The position numbers and the translations under genes were made by a program. The notes beneath the pieces are model-generated. The model was not told the DNA's origin. It searched no databases and was given only the letters and a program-made list of their open reading frames with translations. Below are positions 35,316-45,463 of a stretch of DNA of 64,000 nt, one piece after another. Source of the stretch: Rhodoferax potami (GTDB lineage Bacteria; Pseudomonadota; Gammaproteobacteria; Burkholderiales; Burkholderiaceae_C); the NCBI RefSeq assembly GCF_032193765.1, contig NZ_JAVBIJ010000001.1, forward strand, positions 2,666,001 to 2,730,000, written 5' to 3'. How positions within the stretch are numbered: position 1 is the first letter of the stretch; every line of letters starts with the position of its first letter.

Positions 35316-36811
35316 GCAACAACTCCGTGGGTGGGCTGGCGCTGTGACAGCGCCGCCTTGGCGTGCGCCATGTCAGAAAACGGCGTCTTGGTGCCGGCCA
35401 CTTCTTGGGTCTCTTCGTGGCCTTTGCCCGCGAGCAAGACCACGTCTTGTGCAGCGGCCTCGGCAATCACTTGGGCGATGGCTGCGCCGCGGTCCACTTG
35501 CACGTCCACGTGCGGGCACTCCACCATACCCAAAAGAATTTGCGCCACGATGGACTCAGGCCTTTCGCTGCGGGGGTTGTCGCTCGTCACCACAACACGG
35601 TCCGACTGCGCAGCAGCCACTGCGCCCATCAAGGGGCGCTTGGTGGCATCGCGGTCTCCACCACAGCCAAACACGCACCACAAGCGCCCGCCGCGGCTGC
35701 GCGCCACGGGCTGCAAGGCGCGCAGCGCCTGGTCCAGAGCGTCCGGGGTGTGGGCGTAGTCCACGGCCACCAAAGGCGCAGCACCCCCGCCCACGCACTC
35801 CATGCGACCCGGAACAGGCAGCAGTGTGGAGCACGCAGCAACCGCCTCGGGCAGTGCAATACCCTGCGCACGCAAAGTAGCCAGCACGCCTAGCAAGTTG
35901 GACACGTTGTAGCTGCCAATGACGTGCGACTGCATGCGAATGACTTGCGCGCCTTCCACCACATCGAACGCGAGGCCTTTAGCGGTATGGGATACATCAC
36001 GCGCCTGCAATCGGGCTGGCCGGTTCACACCGACGGTCCACAGGTCCACGCCGGAACTTGCCAGCTCGGCGGCCAGCTCCAGGCCCTTGTCGTCATCCAC
36101 ATTGATCACCGCGGCCCGCAAGCCCTCCCAAGCAAACAGCGAACGCTTTGCTGCCCAGTAGGCGGCCATGCTGCCGTGGTAGTCCAAGTGGTCTTGGGTG
36201 AAGTTGGTGAAGATGGCGGTATGAATCACAGTGCCTGTCATACGCATTTCTTCAATGCCGATGGAGGAGGCCTCGATAGCACAGGCCGTGAGCCCTTGAT
36301 CCACAAAGCTGCGCAGTGTCTTTTGCAACAGCACTGGATCCGGCGTAGTGAAACCGGTAGCCTTCAGCGCGGGCGGGCGGCCGACACCCAAAGTGCCAAT
36401 CACGCCACAGGCTTTGGCTTGTGCGCCTTGGACTTGACCTAAGGCTTGCGCCAGCCACCAAGCCGTGCTGGTTTTGCCATTGGTACCCGTCACTGCCAAC
36501 AGCGCCAACTCGCGGGATGGCGCACCATAAAACTCGGCGGCGATCGGGCCGGAGTCGGCCTTCAGGTTGGCGTATGGCGCTACTTTTTCAGCATCAAAAC
36601 CAAAAGCATCGGCCCCGTCTTGGTCGACCACGCAGGCCAATGCGCCCTGCTTCAGCGCCGCTGACACGAAGCGGCGAGGGTCAGTCGCCACGCCCGGCCA
36701 GGCAATGAAGGCATCTGTAACGTTGAGGGTACGGCTGTCGGTCGTCAGACCTTGCACGCCACGCGCGCGCAACCAGGCAACCACGGCGGCGGGATGGGTG
36801 AAAGCCGTCAT
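35312..36811 (-). CDS. murE: UDP-N-acetylmuramoyl-tripeptide synthetase
   Basis: Adds the third amino acid of the stem peptide. The 499-residue protein has TDSRTLNVTDAFIAWPG, the ATP loop VTGTNGKTSTAWW and the motif SDNPR, which in this family marks meso-diaminopimelate rather than lysine as substrate. This agrees with the Mpl and DapF enzymes in the window. Its ATG overlaps the ftsI stop by one base (TGATG). Confidence 0.97.
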   Translation of the reverse strand: MTAFTHPAAVVAWLRARGVQGLTTDSRTLNVTDAFIAWPGVATDPRRFVSAALKQGALACVVDQDGADAFGFDAEKVAPYANLKADSGPIAAEFYGAPSRELALLAVTGTNGKTSTAWWLAQALGQVQGAQAKACGVIGTLGVGRPPALKATGFTTPDPVLLQKTLRSFVDQGLTACAIEASSIGIEEMRMTGTVIHTAIFTNFTQDHLDYHGSMAAYWAAKRSLFAWEGLRAAVINVDDDKGLELAAELASSGVDLWTVGVNRPARLQARDVSHTAKGLAFDVVEGAQVIRMQSHVIGSYNVSNLLGVLATLRAQGIALPEAVAACSTLLPVPGRMECVGGGAAPLVAVDYAHTPDALDQALRALQPVARSRGGRLWCVFGCGGDRDATKRPLMGAVAAAQSDRVVVTSDNPRSERPESIVAQILLGMVECPHVDVQVDRGAAIAQVIAEAAAQDVVLLAGKGHEETQEVAGTKTPFSDMAHAKAALSQRQPTHGVVA

Positions 36812-38556
36812 CAGAAGCTCTCCTCGACCGCCGAAGCCTGGATATGCGGCTGCACGGCAATATCGGGCTGGACACCCAACATGCGCAGCGTTTGTTGCAC
36901 CGTTTCACTGAACACCGGAGCAGCCACTTCACCGCCGTAATATTTGCCAGCGCTTGGTTCATCCAGCATCACGCCGACAATGATCCGGGGCTCTTCAATC
37001 GGGGCCATGCCCACGAACCAGCTTCTGTATTTGCGGTTGCCGTCAGAGCCATAGCCCTTGCCGATCTGCTTGTATGCGGTACCGGATTTGCCACCTACCG
37101 AGTAGCCGATCGTCTGGGCTTTGGGGGCAGTCCCGCCGGGGCCGGCTGCCATTTTCAACATATGCCGGACGCGGGCGGCTGTTTGCTCGGAAAACACCTG
37201 TACGCCTACTGCAGGCGTAGTGGTTTTCAGCAAGGTGGCCGGGATGATTTGCCCGCCGTGTGAAAAGACGGTGTAAGAGCGCACCATTTGAAACAGGGAC
37301 GCAGACATGCCGTAGCCGTACGAGACCGTGGCTTGCTCGATGGGGCGCCACGATTTGTAAGGGCGCAAGCGACCGGACACAACACCGGGAAACTCGACTT
37401 GGGGCTTCTGGCCAAACCCGGCTTGCGAAAAGGTTTGCCACATTTCGCTCGCGGGCATTTGCATGGCCAGCTTGGTCGTTCCCACGTTGCTGGACACTTG
37501 CAGAACCTGCTCTACCGTCAACATCCCGTGGGGATGAGAGTCGCGGATCGTCGCGCCCGTGATCGTGATGGTGCCGGGGGCCGTGTCGATCATCGTGGTC
37601 GGCTTCACACGACCGGTTTCGAGCGCCAAGCCCACCGTGAAGGGCTTCATGACCGAGCCAGGCTCAAAGGTGTCGGTCAGAGCACGGTTGCGCAGCTGTT
37701 CACCGGTCAGGTTCTTGCGCTTGTCGGGCGTGTAGCTGGGGTAGTTAGCCAAGGCCAGCACCTCGCCAGTGATGGCGTCCAACACCACCACGCTGCCGGC
37801 TTTGGCTTTGTGGGTGGTCACTGCATCCCGCAGCTTCTGGTACGCAAAAAACTGCACCTTGCTGTCGATGCTGAGCTGCAAATCTCGCCCGGGCACCGGC
37901 GGCACCACCTCGCCCACATTCTCGACCGCCCTACCCAATCGGTCCTTGATCACATGGCGCATACCAGCACGACCGAGCAGCTCTTTGTTGAACATCAGCT
38001 CAACGCCCTCTTGGCCGTTGTCTTCCACGTTCGTAAAGCCGACGATGTGGGCCGCAGCCTCGCCTTCCGGGTACTGGCGCTTGTACTCTTTGCGCTGATA
38101 AATACCCTTGATGTTGAGCTCGGCTATTTTTTTGGCAATGTCCGCATCGACCTGCCGCTTGATCCAGACAAACGTTTTGTCTTCGTCAGCCAGCTTTTTG
38201 GACAGCTCCGCCACGGGCATATCCAACAACTTGGCCAGCTGCGAGAGCTGGCCTTTTTCGAGATCGACATCCTCAGGGATAGCCCAGATGCTGGGCGCGG
38301 GTACGCTGGACCCCAGGATCAATCCATTGCGGTCCAGAATGCGGCCGCGATCCGCGGGGAGATCGATCGTCCGGGCAAAGCGCACTTCGCCTTGCTTAAT
38401 AAAAAAATCATTTGCATACACCTGGATGTAAGCCGCCCGGGCCACCAACCCGGTAAAGCCCAAAGCAATGGCGCCCACCACAAACTTGCTGCGCCACACA
38501 GGGGTGCGGCTGGCCAGCAAGGGGCTGGAGGTGTACTGGATGCCCCGGCGTGTCAC
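36811..38556 (-). CDS. ftsI: Septal transpeptidase FtsI (PBP3)
   Basis: Class B penicillin-binding protein that cross-links septal peptidoglycan. The 581-residue protein has one membrane anchor (about 25-43), the dimerisation domain, and the catalytic set SVMK (Ser at 301, Lys at 304), SSN (355-357) and KSGT (490-493). The KTG box is KSG here, a common variant. It overlaps ftsL by 4 bases. Confidence 0.96.
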   Translation of the reverse strand: MTRRGIQYTSSPLLASRTPVWRSKFVVGAIALGFTGLVARAAYIQVYANDFFIKQGEVRFARTIDLPADRGRILDRNGLILGSSVPAPSIWAIPEDVDLEKGQLSQLAKLLDMPVAELSKKLADEDKTFVWIKRQVDADIAKKIAELNIKGIYQRKEYKRQYPEGEAAAHIVGFTNVEDNGQEGVELMFNKELLGRAGMRHVIKDRLGRAVENVGEVVPPVPGRDLQLSIDSKVQFFAYQKLRDAVTTHKAKAGSVVVLDAITGEVLALANYPSYTPDKRKNLTGEQLRNRALTDTFEPGSVMKPFTVGLALETGRVKPTTMIDTAPGTITITGATIRDSHPHGMLTVEQVLQVSSNVGTTKLAMQMPASEMWQTFSQAGFGQKPQVEFPGVVSGRLRPYKSWRPIEQATVSYGYGMSASLFQMVRSYTVFSHGGQIIPATLLKTTTPAVGVQVFSEQTAARVRHMLKMAAGPGGTAPKAQTIGYSVGGKSGTAYKQIGKGYGSDGNRKYRSWFVGMAPIEEPRIIVGVMLDEPSAGKYYGGEVAAPVFSETVQQTLRMLGVQPDIAVQPHIQASAVEESF

Positions 38557-38870
38557 TCGGCACCTTTCGTAGGCACAGAGGCTTCGGCAGCGGCTTTGGT
38601 CGCCGGTGCGGTGTAGGTCACATAGCTGGTGATGGCAGGTGTCACCTGGCGCATCTGGAGCTTGTCGCGTGCGAGCTGCTGCACACGGGCAGAAGTGGCC
38701 TGCTCACGCTTGGCCACCTGCAAGCGTCCGAACTCCGTCTCAAGGCGACGCGAATCAGCACGCGCCTTGTCCAACTCAGTGAACAGGCGGCGGGACTCGT
38801 ATTGCACGCCGACCAGGTACAGGGCGCTGATCACGACCGCCAACAACAGCACGAGGTTGATGCGGATCAT
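38553..38870 (-). CDS. ftsL: Cell division protein FtsL
   Basis: A 105-residue bitopic protein with a very short cytoplasmic start (MIRIN), one membrane helix ([19 protein letters not shown]) and a periplasmic coiled coil ([19 protein letters not shown]). FtsL partners with FtsB and FtsQ to activate FtsWI. Recognised by size, layout and position between rsmH and ftsI; the sequence itself diverges quickly in this family. Confidence 0.92.
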   Translation of the reverse strand: MIRINLVLLLAVVISALYLVGVQYESRRLFTELDKARADSRRLETEFGRLQVAKREQATSARVQQLARDKLQMRQVTPAITSYVTYTAPATKAAAEASVPTKGAE

Positions 38871-39802
38871 GCGGGCATCCTCTGCGCAACGCGCAGAATG
38901 GCGCTGCGGGAGCGAGGATTTGCAGCGACCTCCTCAGCCGACGGCTTGATACGCCCAAGCGCCTTGAGCTTCATGACCTTAGGTGCGGCAAAAGGGGCAC
39001 GCCGGTCATATTCATCTTTCGAGTGTTTGGCAATAAATTGCTTGACGATCCGGTCTTCCAGCGAATGAAAGCTGATCACCGCCAGCCGCCCTCCGGGCTC
39101 CAGCACCTCGAGACTGGCTTCTAGCGCTTGTTGCAACTCCTCAAGCTCGGCGTTGATGAAAATCCGAAAAGCCTGAAATGTGCGCGTTGCAGGGTTCTGG
39201 CCCGGCTCGCGGGTTTTGACCGTGTCAGCCACGAGTTGGGCCAGCTCGGAGGTGGTTGAAATTGCCCCCCGTTCCTGTCGGCGAGCAACAATCGCCTTTG
39301 CAATTGCCCCAGCAAACCGTTCTTCACCGTATTCACGTATCACCTCCGTGATTTGATTGATCTCGGCTGTCTCCAGCCACTGGGCAACACTCTCTCCGCG
39401 CGTGGTGTCCATGCGCATATCCAAAGGACCTTCAAAGCGGAAGCTGAAGCCCCGCTCCGGGCTGTCAATCTGGGGGGAGCTGACCCCCAGATCCATCAGA
39501 ATTCCGCCCACACTGCCGCCGGCCAGAACCCCAAGATTGGAAAATCCTTCGTGACGGATAGAGAAGCGGGCATCGTCGATCAGCGCTGCTTGTGCCACAG
39601 CCTCCGGGTCGCGATCGAACGCAATCAAGCGCCCATCAGCGTCCAGGCGCGACAAAATAAGCCGAGAGTGGCCACCACGACCGAACGTGGCGTCGACATA
39701 GGTGGCTTGGGCCGCTGCGGCAAATGGGGTGCCGCCGTCACTGAACAAGGCATCAACCGCTTCGTTCAACAACACGGTGGTATGGATCCGGGGAGCTTCC
39801 AC
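38867..39802 (-). CDS. rsmH: 16S rRNA m4C1402 methyltransferase
   Basis: RsmH (MraW) methylates N4 of C1402 in 16S rRNA using SAM. The 311-residue protein begins with [14 protein letters not shown], has the SAM loop [14 protein letters not shown], and near the C terminus [15 protein letters not shown], all diagnostic. It follows mraZ by 9 bases and overlaps ftsL by 4. Confidence 0.97.
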   Translation of the reverse strand: MEAPRIHTTVLLNEAVDALFSDGGTPFAAAAQATYVDATFGRGGHSRLILSRLDADGRLIAFDRDPEAVAQAALIDDARFSIRHEGFSNLGVLAGGSVGGILMDLGVSSPQIDSPERGFSFRFEGPLDMRMDTTRGESVAQWLETAEINQITEVIREYGEERFAGAIAKAIVARRQERGAISTTSELAQLVADTVKTREPGQNPATRTFQAFRIFINAELEELQQALEASLEVLEPGGRLAVISFHSLEDRIVKQFIAKHSKDEYDRRAPFAAPKVMKLKALGRIKPSAEEVAANPRSRSAILRVAQRMPA

Positions 39803-39811
39803 CGTCAGGCC

Positions 39812-40240
39812 TTAAAAAGAAAAGTCCTTGAAGACGTCGGGCATGTCACCCTGCATCGCCTTGGCCTCTTGTTCGTCGTAGGTCGCTTTGTCCCACAACT
39901 CAAAATGATTGCCCATGCCAAGCAGCATGGTGTCTTTGGCAATACCTGCGGACTCCCGGAGTTCAGGCGAGATCAGCACGCGGCCGGTGCCATCCATCTC
40001 GACATCCATGGCATTTCCCAAAAAAATCCGCTTCCACCACTGCGCCGACATCGGCAATGCAGCGATACGTTCCCTGAACTTTTCCCACTCCGGACGCGGG
40101 AAAACCATCAGGCAGCCGTGGGGGTGCTTGGTGATCGTGAGTTGTCCGGCAGCCGTCGCACTCAAGACGTCACGATGCCGTGTCGGCACCGACAGGCGAC
40201 CCTTGGCATCAAGACTGAGAGACGAAGCCCCTTGGAACAC
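39812..40240 (-). CDS. mraZ: Transcriptional regulator MraZ
   Basis: MraZ is a ring-forming DNA-binding protein with two SpoVT/AbrB-like halves that controls the dcw promoter in front of its own gene. With a GTG start at 40240 it has 142 residues ([20 protein letters not shown] as first half; [20 protein letters not shown] as second half), the normal length. The frame is open to 40273, but family members begin at FQGASSL. Upstream lie four AGTG boxes at 10-bp spacing (40289-40322). Confidence 0.94.
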   Translation of the reverse strand: MFQGASSLSLDAKGRLSVPTRHRDVLSATAAGQLTITKHPHGCLMVFPRPEWEKFRERIAALPMSAQWWKRIFLGNAMDVEMDGTGRVLISPELRESAGIAKDTMLLGMGNHFELWDKATYDEQEAKAMQGDMPDVFKDFSF

Positions 40241-40288
40241 GTAAAACCACCTTTGTACTGTGACAGCACTCAAACAGCAATTTCATGG

Positions 40289-40322
40289 CACTTTTCACCA
40301 CTAAATTGCACTTTTTTGCACT
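40289..40322 (-). promoter_or_regulatory. Candidate MraZ operator: four AGTG boxes with exact 10-bp period
   Basis: On the minus strand AGTG occurs at 40322-40319, 40312-40309, 40302-40299 and 40292-40289, separated by A/T-rich hexamers (CAAAAA, CAATTT, GTGAAA). MraZ in other bacteria binds short G-rich direct repeats spaced about one helical turn upstream of mraZ. A fifth AGTG at 40270-40267 is 22 bp further on. The boxes overlap and follow the predicted -10, which fits repression. Confidence 0.7.
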
Positions 40323-40347
40323 GTATCAGCAAACGGCCTGATCGCAA
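40320..40347 (-). promoter_or_regulatory. Candidate mraZ (dcw) promoter
   Basis: TTGCGA (40347-40342) and TACAGT (40325-40320) on the minus strand are separated by 16 bp. They match four of six consensus positions each. No other promoter of similar quality is seen in the 259-bp gap between mraZ and hslU. Confidence 0.5.
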
Positions 40348-40499
40348 GATGCCTTACGCGAATTTTTTCCAATGAAATCAAGGACTTAGAAGCGTTTCTA
40401 AAGGCGACGACGCCTTAAAAACCGTTCTAAATTAAGCACTTAGCAGATGCTCTGAAAGTGATGCTTGAAGGGACTACCGTTTATCCGCTTTTTCACAAA

Positions 40500-41834
40500 T
40501 CACAGAATAAATCGGGACAAGTCTTCGTCCTGACTCAGCGCCCCGAGACGCTCATCCACGTAGCGGGCATCGATCTGGATGGTTTGGCCACCCAGGTCTC
40601 CCGCATCGAAACTCACATCATCCAGCAAACGCTCCATCACCGTCGCCAAGCGGCGAGCACCGATGTTTTCGGTTCGCTCGTTCACATCGAACGCGATTTG
40701 CGCAAGCCGGGTAATTCCATCCACCGTGAACTCCAGCGATACAGACTCGGTGGCCAGCAAAGCTTGGTATTGCTTGATCAACGATGCATGGGTTTGGGTC
40801 AAGATCGCTTCAAAATCTTGAACAGACAAAGACTGTAATTCCACGCGGATCGGGAAGCGTCCTTGCAATTCAGGAATCAGATCGCTCGGCTTGCTCAAAT
40901 GGAAGGCGCCCGATGCGACGAACAAAATATGGTCCGTCTTCACCATGCCGTACTTGGTGGTGACCGTGGTTCCTTCGACCAAGGGGAGCAAATCACGCTG
41001 AACACCTTGCCTGGAAACCTCACCCCCATTGCCTTCGCCGCGGGAGGTCACCTTGTCAATTTCATCAATAAAAACAATGCCGTTTTGCTCCAGGGTTTGG
41101 ATCGCCTGGGTTTTGATGTGGTCTTCGTTGACCAGCTTGGCAGCCTCTTCCTCAGCCAGTAGTTTGGCGGCCTCTGCAATCCGCAATTTGCGGGTTTGCT
41201 TCTTGCCTTGGCCCATTTGACCAAAGAGCCCGCGAAGCTGCTCGGTCATCTCTTCCATGCCCGCAGGCCCCATGACTTCCAAGTTCGGCGTTTGCATGGC
41301 GAGGTCTAACTCAATCTCACGATCATCGAGCTGTCCCTCGCGCAGCTTCTTGCGAAACGCTTGGCGCGTGGAGCTCTCGGGGGCGTCGGCTGTTGATGTG
41401 GCGCCGGCATCGAACCGCGGAGGTGGCACCAGGATATCCAAAATGCGCTCTTCGGCAGCGTCTTCAGCCCGGCGGGCAACTTTGCGCTTCTCTTGCTCCC
41501 GAACCTGCTTTACGGCGATTTCTGCCAGATCGCGAATGATGGCATCCACGTCTTTGCCCACATAACCAACCTCGGTGAACTTGGTCGCCTCCACTTTGAT
41601 GAACGGCGCATCGGCCAGCTTTGCTAGGCGTCGCGCAATCTCTGTTTTACCAACGCCGGTAGGGCCGATCATCAAAATATTCTTAGGCGTAATTTCATGA
41701 CGCAAATCGCCCTCGACCATCTGCCGGCGCCAACGATTGCGCAATGCGATCGCAACCGCACGTTTCGCCTGCGCTTGGCCAACAATGTGTTTATCTAACT
41801 CGGCAACGATGCCGCGGGGAGTGAGCGTCTGCAT
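40500..41834 (-). CDS. hslU: HslUV protease, ATPase subunit
   Basis: HslU is the AAA+ unfoldase that feeds HslV. The 444-residue protein starts [20 protein letters not shown] and has Walker [15 protein letters not shown], Walker [11 protein letters not shown] and the C-terminal sensor-2 region [18 protein letters not shown] with the terminal peptide EDLSRFIL that inserts into HslV. The ATG at 41834 is the normal start; the open frame to 41900 adds untypical residues. It follows hslV by 23 bases. Confidence 0.97.
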   Translation of the reverse strand: MQTLTPRGIVAELDKHIVGQAQAKRAVAIALRNRWRRQMVEGDLRHEITPKNILMIGPTGVGKTEIARRLAKLADAPFIKVEATKFTEVGYVGKDVDAIIRDLAEIAVKQVREQEKRKVARRAEDAAEERILDILVPPPRFDAGATSTADAPESSTRQAFRKKLREGQLDDREIELDLAMQTPNLEVMGPAGMEEMTEQLRGLFGQMGQGKKQTRKLRIAEAAKLLAEEEAAKLVNEDHIKTQAIQTLEQNGIVFIDEIDKVTSRGEGNGGEVSRQGVQRDLLPLVEGTTVTTKYGMVKTDHILFVASGAFHLSKPSDLIPELQGRFPIRVELQSLSVQDFEAILTQTHASLIKQYQALLATESVSLEFTVDGITRLAQIAFDVNERTENIGARRLATVMERLLDDVSFDAGDLGGQTIQIDARYVDERLGALSQDEDLSRFIL

Positions 41835-41857
41835 AAAAAACTTCGGGGAAACAGGAG

Positions 41858-42403
41858 TTACAGGGTTTCGATGGTGTGGTGCATATTGGTGTAGATGCAC
41901 AGCTCACCTGCAATTTCGAGTGAGCGCTTCACAATATCCGCGGCCGGCAGATCAGAGTGGTTGAGCAAGGCAACCGCCGCGGCTTGGGCATACGCGCCAC
42001 CGGAACCGATGGTGACGATCCCGTTTTCAGGCTCGAGCACATCTCCGTTTCCTGTAATGATCAACGACGCATCTTTGTCCGCCACCGCCAACATCGCCTC
42101 CAGCTTGCGCAAAACGCGATCGGTGCGCCAGTCCTTGGTCAACTCAATCGCCGCCCGCACTAAATGACCTTGGTGCTTTTCGAGCTTGGCTTCAAAACGC
42201 TCAAACAAAGTGAAGGCATCCGCCGTAGCACCTGCAAAGCCGGCCAGCACTTTGCCGTGATAGAGCTTGCGCACTTTGCGGGCAGTGCCCTTGACTACGA
42301 TGTTGCCTAAAGTGACCTGTCCGTCACCGCCGATTGCGACCTGAACACCCGCAGCTGTTTTGCGCCGCACACTGATGATGGTCGTTCCGTGAAATTGTTC
42401 CAT
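41858..42403 (-). CDS. hslV: HslUV protease, proteolytic subunit
   Basis: HslV is the threonine peptidase of the HslUV complex. The 181-residue precursor begins [14 protein letters not shown]; removal of the short propeptide exposes the catalytic Thr at the start of [28 protein letters not shown] and [15 protein letters not shown] are also typical. The ATG at 42403 is chosen because the propeptide then has the usual length. hslV-hslU form an operon, here downstream of a STAS-domain gene. Confidence 0.97.
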   Translation of the reverse strand: MEQFHGTTIISVRRKTAAGVQVAIGGDGQVTLGNIVVKGTARKVRKLYHGKVLAGFAGATADAFTLFERFEAKLEKHQGHLVRAAIELTKDWRTDRVLRKLEAMLAVADKDASLIITGNGDVLEPENGIVTIGSGGAYAQAAAVALLNHSDLPAADIVKRSLEIAGELCIYTNMHHTIETL

Positions 42404-42471
42404 AGAGGGGGAGTTGGGGGTGAAGCAAGAGTTTGCAAGCGGAGAAATACCCTCCCCGCGCGAACCCAAAT

Positions 42472-43749
42472 TTAAAGGTCGCGTGGCACAACGCGTGCGT
42501 GTTCGCTGATGCCAATCACATTGAAAAATGCGGCGACCAAGCGATGCACATCTTGAAACTGCACCATACAGCCCTCCGCCTGACGCGAAACGACCCAGTT
42601 CAAGATCGTTCCTGCTGCAGAGAAGTCGACCCGGACCAAAAATCGACAAGAAATCACAATGTTGTTCGACTGGTCGCGTGCGCTGTCCAGCCCCGCCAAT
42701 AGCGCCGTTGTATCGCCGGCAACGACCCCGCGCAGCTCTTGGCTGGTCAGGGTGACAGAACCAACACCCATCGGCGAAGTAGAAACGAAATCGGCGGAAG
42801 CTGCATGAGCGGAGCGGAAATGAACGGCTGAATAATCACAGCGCGCCGGGGCCCATGCAGGGGGAGAAACCTCATAGGTAATGCAATAGTCCAACGCCAC
42901 CAGCTCAAAATCGTCAAGACATTGCAAGGCTCGGAGGACGTTTAAACGAACAATCCACCATGCGGAATCAACACTGCGATTGGCGGAAGGCGTCAAGAAT
43001 TGCAGCGCTGTCAACAATTGCGATGCACCGGCGAACCGCAACGAGACGGGCTCGTCGCACAAACTGGCAAACAAGCCAGAAAGCAAAGGCATCGCAGGGG
43101 CATCGATACGCTCAAGAGCAGTCCAGTCCAAAGTCCATGGCATCGGCTGAGTCGACAGTACTAGGCGCAAAGCCTCCATTCCTTGGACGTCCAAAAACTG
43201 GGGGCAGGACCACATCGGATCCGCTTCGACGTACTCTCCAGCCACTGGCTCTGGCCCAAAAGGCGCCGCCAACGTCGTTTCCGCGCCGAACGCCGTGTTG
43301 AGTTGAACAACATCCCAACGAGGCACCCGCTCATCCCACAGGTGCGCAAACTCTACGACAGCCCAATCAAAACGCTCACGATTTTGAGTGGCTCGGTAAA
43401 GGTCCATCAAGGCAGCTGCCCAGTTAAACGCCGTCGACGCATCCGCCACACCGCGTCGCAGCGCGCTGATCAGGCTACTTTCCGCGCCGTGGTCGTCGCC
43501 ATTGGCAAAGCGGATGGCGGCTTCCTCCAGTTCAGGGTCAGCCGCCGCATCGGAGACTTCTAAAGCCAGCAGCTTGGAAGTCGTGAACGAGAGATCAGAG
43601 GACTCTGTGGCTCGGGCGAATGAAGGCTTGCTCCCAGGCGCCTTGGACGCCGGCGGCGCAAACATTGGCTCCGTCGGCTGGCCCATTTGCGTGGCCGCGT
43701 ATTCCGTTTGCGGCGCGCCTGCTCCCGGCTGATCCGGTACTCCGCGCAT
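42472..43749 (-). CDS. STAS-domain protein, C-terminal part (probable downstream piece of a frameshifted gene)
   Basis: An open frame of about 425 codons. The middle region ([20 protein letters not shown]) leads to a tetratricopeptide-like stretch ([20 protein letters not shown]) and an internal STAS-like segment. The end ([20 protein letters not shown] and [18 protein letters not shown]) is a STAS domain of the MlaB/anti-anti-sigma type. The first ATG at 43749 has no Shine-Dalgarno sequence, and the frame stays open upstream to a G7 tract at about 43773-43779, where the preceding ORF is in the other frame. I interpret both ORFs as one protein, broken or shifted at that tract. The function is unknown. 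Confidence 0.7.
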   Translation of the reverse strand: MRGVPDQPGAGAPQTEYAATQMGQPTEPMFAPPASKAPGSKPSFARATESSDLSFTTSKLLALEVSDAAADPELEEAAIRFANGDDHGAESSLISALRRGVADASTAFNWAAALMDLYRATQNRERFDWAVVEFAHLWDERVPRWDVVQLNTAFGAETTLAAPFGPEPVAGEYVEADPMWSCPQFLDVQGMEALRLVLSTQPMPWTLDWTALERIDAPAMPLLSGLFASLCDEPVSLRFAGASQLLTALQFLTPSANRSVDSAWWIVRLNVLRALQCLDDFELVALDYCITYEVSPPAWAPARCDYSAVHFRSAHAASADFVSTSPMGVGSVTLTSQELRGVVAGDTTALLAGLDSARDQSNNIVISCRFLVRVDFSAAGTILNWVVSRQAEGCMVQFQDVHRLVAAFFNVIGISEHARVVPRDL

Positions 43750-44252
43750 GATGGGCAATGTGGATGCAGCGGCGCCCCCCCATACCGGGTGCCGGCAGAG
43801 GTGCCACTCGGCGCCAAGGATGGTTGTGTGTCACTCCCAGGTGCAACTGCCGACGGGCGCTGTTCACTCCCAGCATTCGCAGCGGCAGCAGCGTCTTGCT
43901 TGCCTTTCCACCACTGCCTCGACATCTGCGCTTCGATTTCATCGATTTTCTTTAGAGTCACCGCACGACCGTCGGGGTCGGTGGGAATACTGCTCTGGAA
44001 AAACGAAGGGCGCGCAAGATTGGCTACCGCGGAGGGGTCTCTGTTGCGCAGTTTGCGGAGCTGGTCGAATTCACGCTTGCGGACAAAGTCGTTTTGCCGC
44101 TTGCGCTCAATCATGGCCTTGAGAGCCTGCTTGTCGTAAGCACTATCCGGCTCCGTCTCGGTGCGAGAGATATCCGACCAGTCTTTGGTCGGATTGCGAA
44201 CGAACATCGCCACTTTGGAAAGTAGGCCGGGACGTTCGTCTTTGGTTGCCAT
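43560..44252 (-). CDS. N-terminal part of the STAS-domain protein (reads out of frame after a G7 tract)
   Basis: Residues 1 to about 157 (MATKDERPGLLSKVAMFVRN ... KKIDEIEAQMSRQWWKGKQD) look native: charged, helical, and similar to the N terminus of a Burkholderiales protein that I recall as continuing into a STAS domain. After TRYGG the remaining roughly 70 residues are Arg/Ser/Pro-rich and run out of frame over the downstream coding region, the sign of a frameshift. One extra G in the G7 run would join this ORF to the STAS part, giving about 590 residues. It starts 32 bases after dksA. Confidence 0.65.
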   Translation of the reverse strand: MATKDERPGLLSKVAMFVRNPTKDWSDISRTETEPDSAYDKQALKAMIERKRQNDFVRKREFDQLRKLRNRDPSAVANLARPSFFQSSIPTDPDGRAVTLKKIDEIEAQMSRQWWKGKQDAAAAANAGSEQRPSAVAPGSDTQPSLAPSGTSAGTRYGGAPLHPHCPSCAEYRISREQARRKRNTRPRKWASRRSQCLRRRRPRRLGASLHSPEPQSPLISRSRLPSCWL

Positions 44253-44284
44253 ATCAGCGGTAGGTAGCCTGCGTTAAAGGGGAA

Positions 44285-45223
44285 TTAATCCCCGAACATT
44301 TTCTGTTTCAGCTCGCGGCGTTGCTGCGCTTCCAGAGAGAGCGTCGCCGTCGGGCGAGCCAGCAAACGACCGACACCGATAGGTTCGCCGGTTTCATCGC
44401 AATAGCCATAGTCGCCAGAATCGATACGTCCGATGGACTGCTCAATCTTCTTCAGCAACTTGCGTTCGCGGTCGCGAGTGCGCAGCTCCAAAGCGTGCTC
44501 TTCTTCAATGGTTGCGCGGTCCGCAGGATCGGGAACCACCGAGGTATCTTCACGCAAATGCTCGGTAGTCTCTCCGGCGCTCGCAAGAATTCCGCGCTTG
44601 AGCTCGGTGAGCTTCAGGCGGAAGTATGCGAGCTGCATCTCGTTCATGTATTCGGAGTCGGGCATCGCCAACAGTTCAGCATCCGTCATTTCGGTCACCG
44701 TTTTGTTTTTCCAATTATTGGCAAGTTTCGCGTCTTTTTTCACGATAGCAGGAATTACGGGAGCAATAACAGGGGAAGACATGGACTGGTTATAACTGGC
44801 TTTGGCAGCCGTTGAGGCGACTGACTGCGCCATAGAGGGCACCGTGAGCTGGGCCAGTCGCGAAGACGGGCGGCCTGCTTTGGCAGGCACTGCGGGAGCC
44901 GGAGCAACCACCGGCGTGGCAACGGCCACCGGTTTGACAACCGCTTTTTCGGCGGCAGGCTTGGTTTTTGCAGGCGTTGCAGCAGCTGTTTTGGCGGCGG
45001 ATTTCACAGGCGCTTTATCAGCAGTCTTGGTAGTTGTTTTCACAGGGGCAGGAACCGTGGTTTTGACAGCGGCTTTGCTGCTCGGTGGTGTAGCGACAGG
45101 TGCTTTGGCAACGACTTTCGCAGTTGGCTTGGCAGCGGATTTTGCAGCGACCTTGACGGCAGCTGGCTTGACTTTGGCAGGGGCTTCTTTGGCCTTGCTA
45201 TTTTTCCCGGACTTCGCGTTCAC
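44285..45223 (-). CDS. dksA: RNA polymerase-binding regulator DksA with Lys/Ala-rich N-terminal tail
   Basis: DksA binds the RNA polymerase secondary channel and works with ppGpp. The C-terminal part is clear DksA: coiled-coil tip DPADRATIEEEHALELRTRD (keeping the key Asp and Ala) and globular part with GYCDETGEPIGVGRLLARPT. Only the first of the four zinc cysteines remains; the others are Thr, Ser and Ala. The protein has 312 residues instead of about 140-150 because of an N-terminal tail rich in Lys, Ala, Pro and Val, similar in style to the H1-like protein at 0.4 kb. GTG at 45223 is chosen because AGGAG lies 7 bases upstream; the ATG at 45406 is not supported. Confidence 0.9.
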   Translation of the reverse strand: MNAKSGKNSKAKEAPAKVKPAAVKVAAKSAAKPTAKVVAKAPVATPPSSKAAVKTTVPAPVKTTTKTADKAPVKSAAKTAAATPAKTKPAAEKAVVKPVAVATPVVAPAPAVPAKAGRPSSRLAQLTVPSMAQSVASTAAKASYNQSMSSPVIAPVIPAIVKKDAKLANNWKNKTVTEMTDAELLAMPDSEYMNEMQLAYFRLKLTELKRGILASAGETTEHLREDTSVVPDPADRATIEEEHALELRTRDRERKLLKKIEQSIGRIDSGDYGYCDETGEPIGVGRLLARPTATLSLEAQQRRELKQKMFGD

Positions 45224-45463
45224 TTCTTGTCTCCTGGCAGGTTCGGCCTGCACATCGTCGCTGGTGGCTGCAGCCACTCTGGAGGCTTTTCGAGGCCTCT
45301 CGGAGCGGGTTTCTTCGGCGCGCGAGTGTACAGGCTTACCTGAAGGAAAACCCATAAGTTGCAAAAGCGAGACAAACATAGCACCCCCTGCCCTCGTTCC
45401 ATCCAAATGATCATGAGCAACGACGGCCGTGACAGCAGCCGTACGCAGCTCCCCTCGATACAG

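Noticed and set aside
45224..45406. Longer DksA start at the ATG 45406
   Set aside because: GTG at 45223 has AGGAG 7 bases upstream; the extra 61 residues have no recognisable features.
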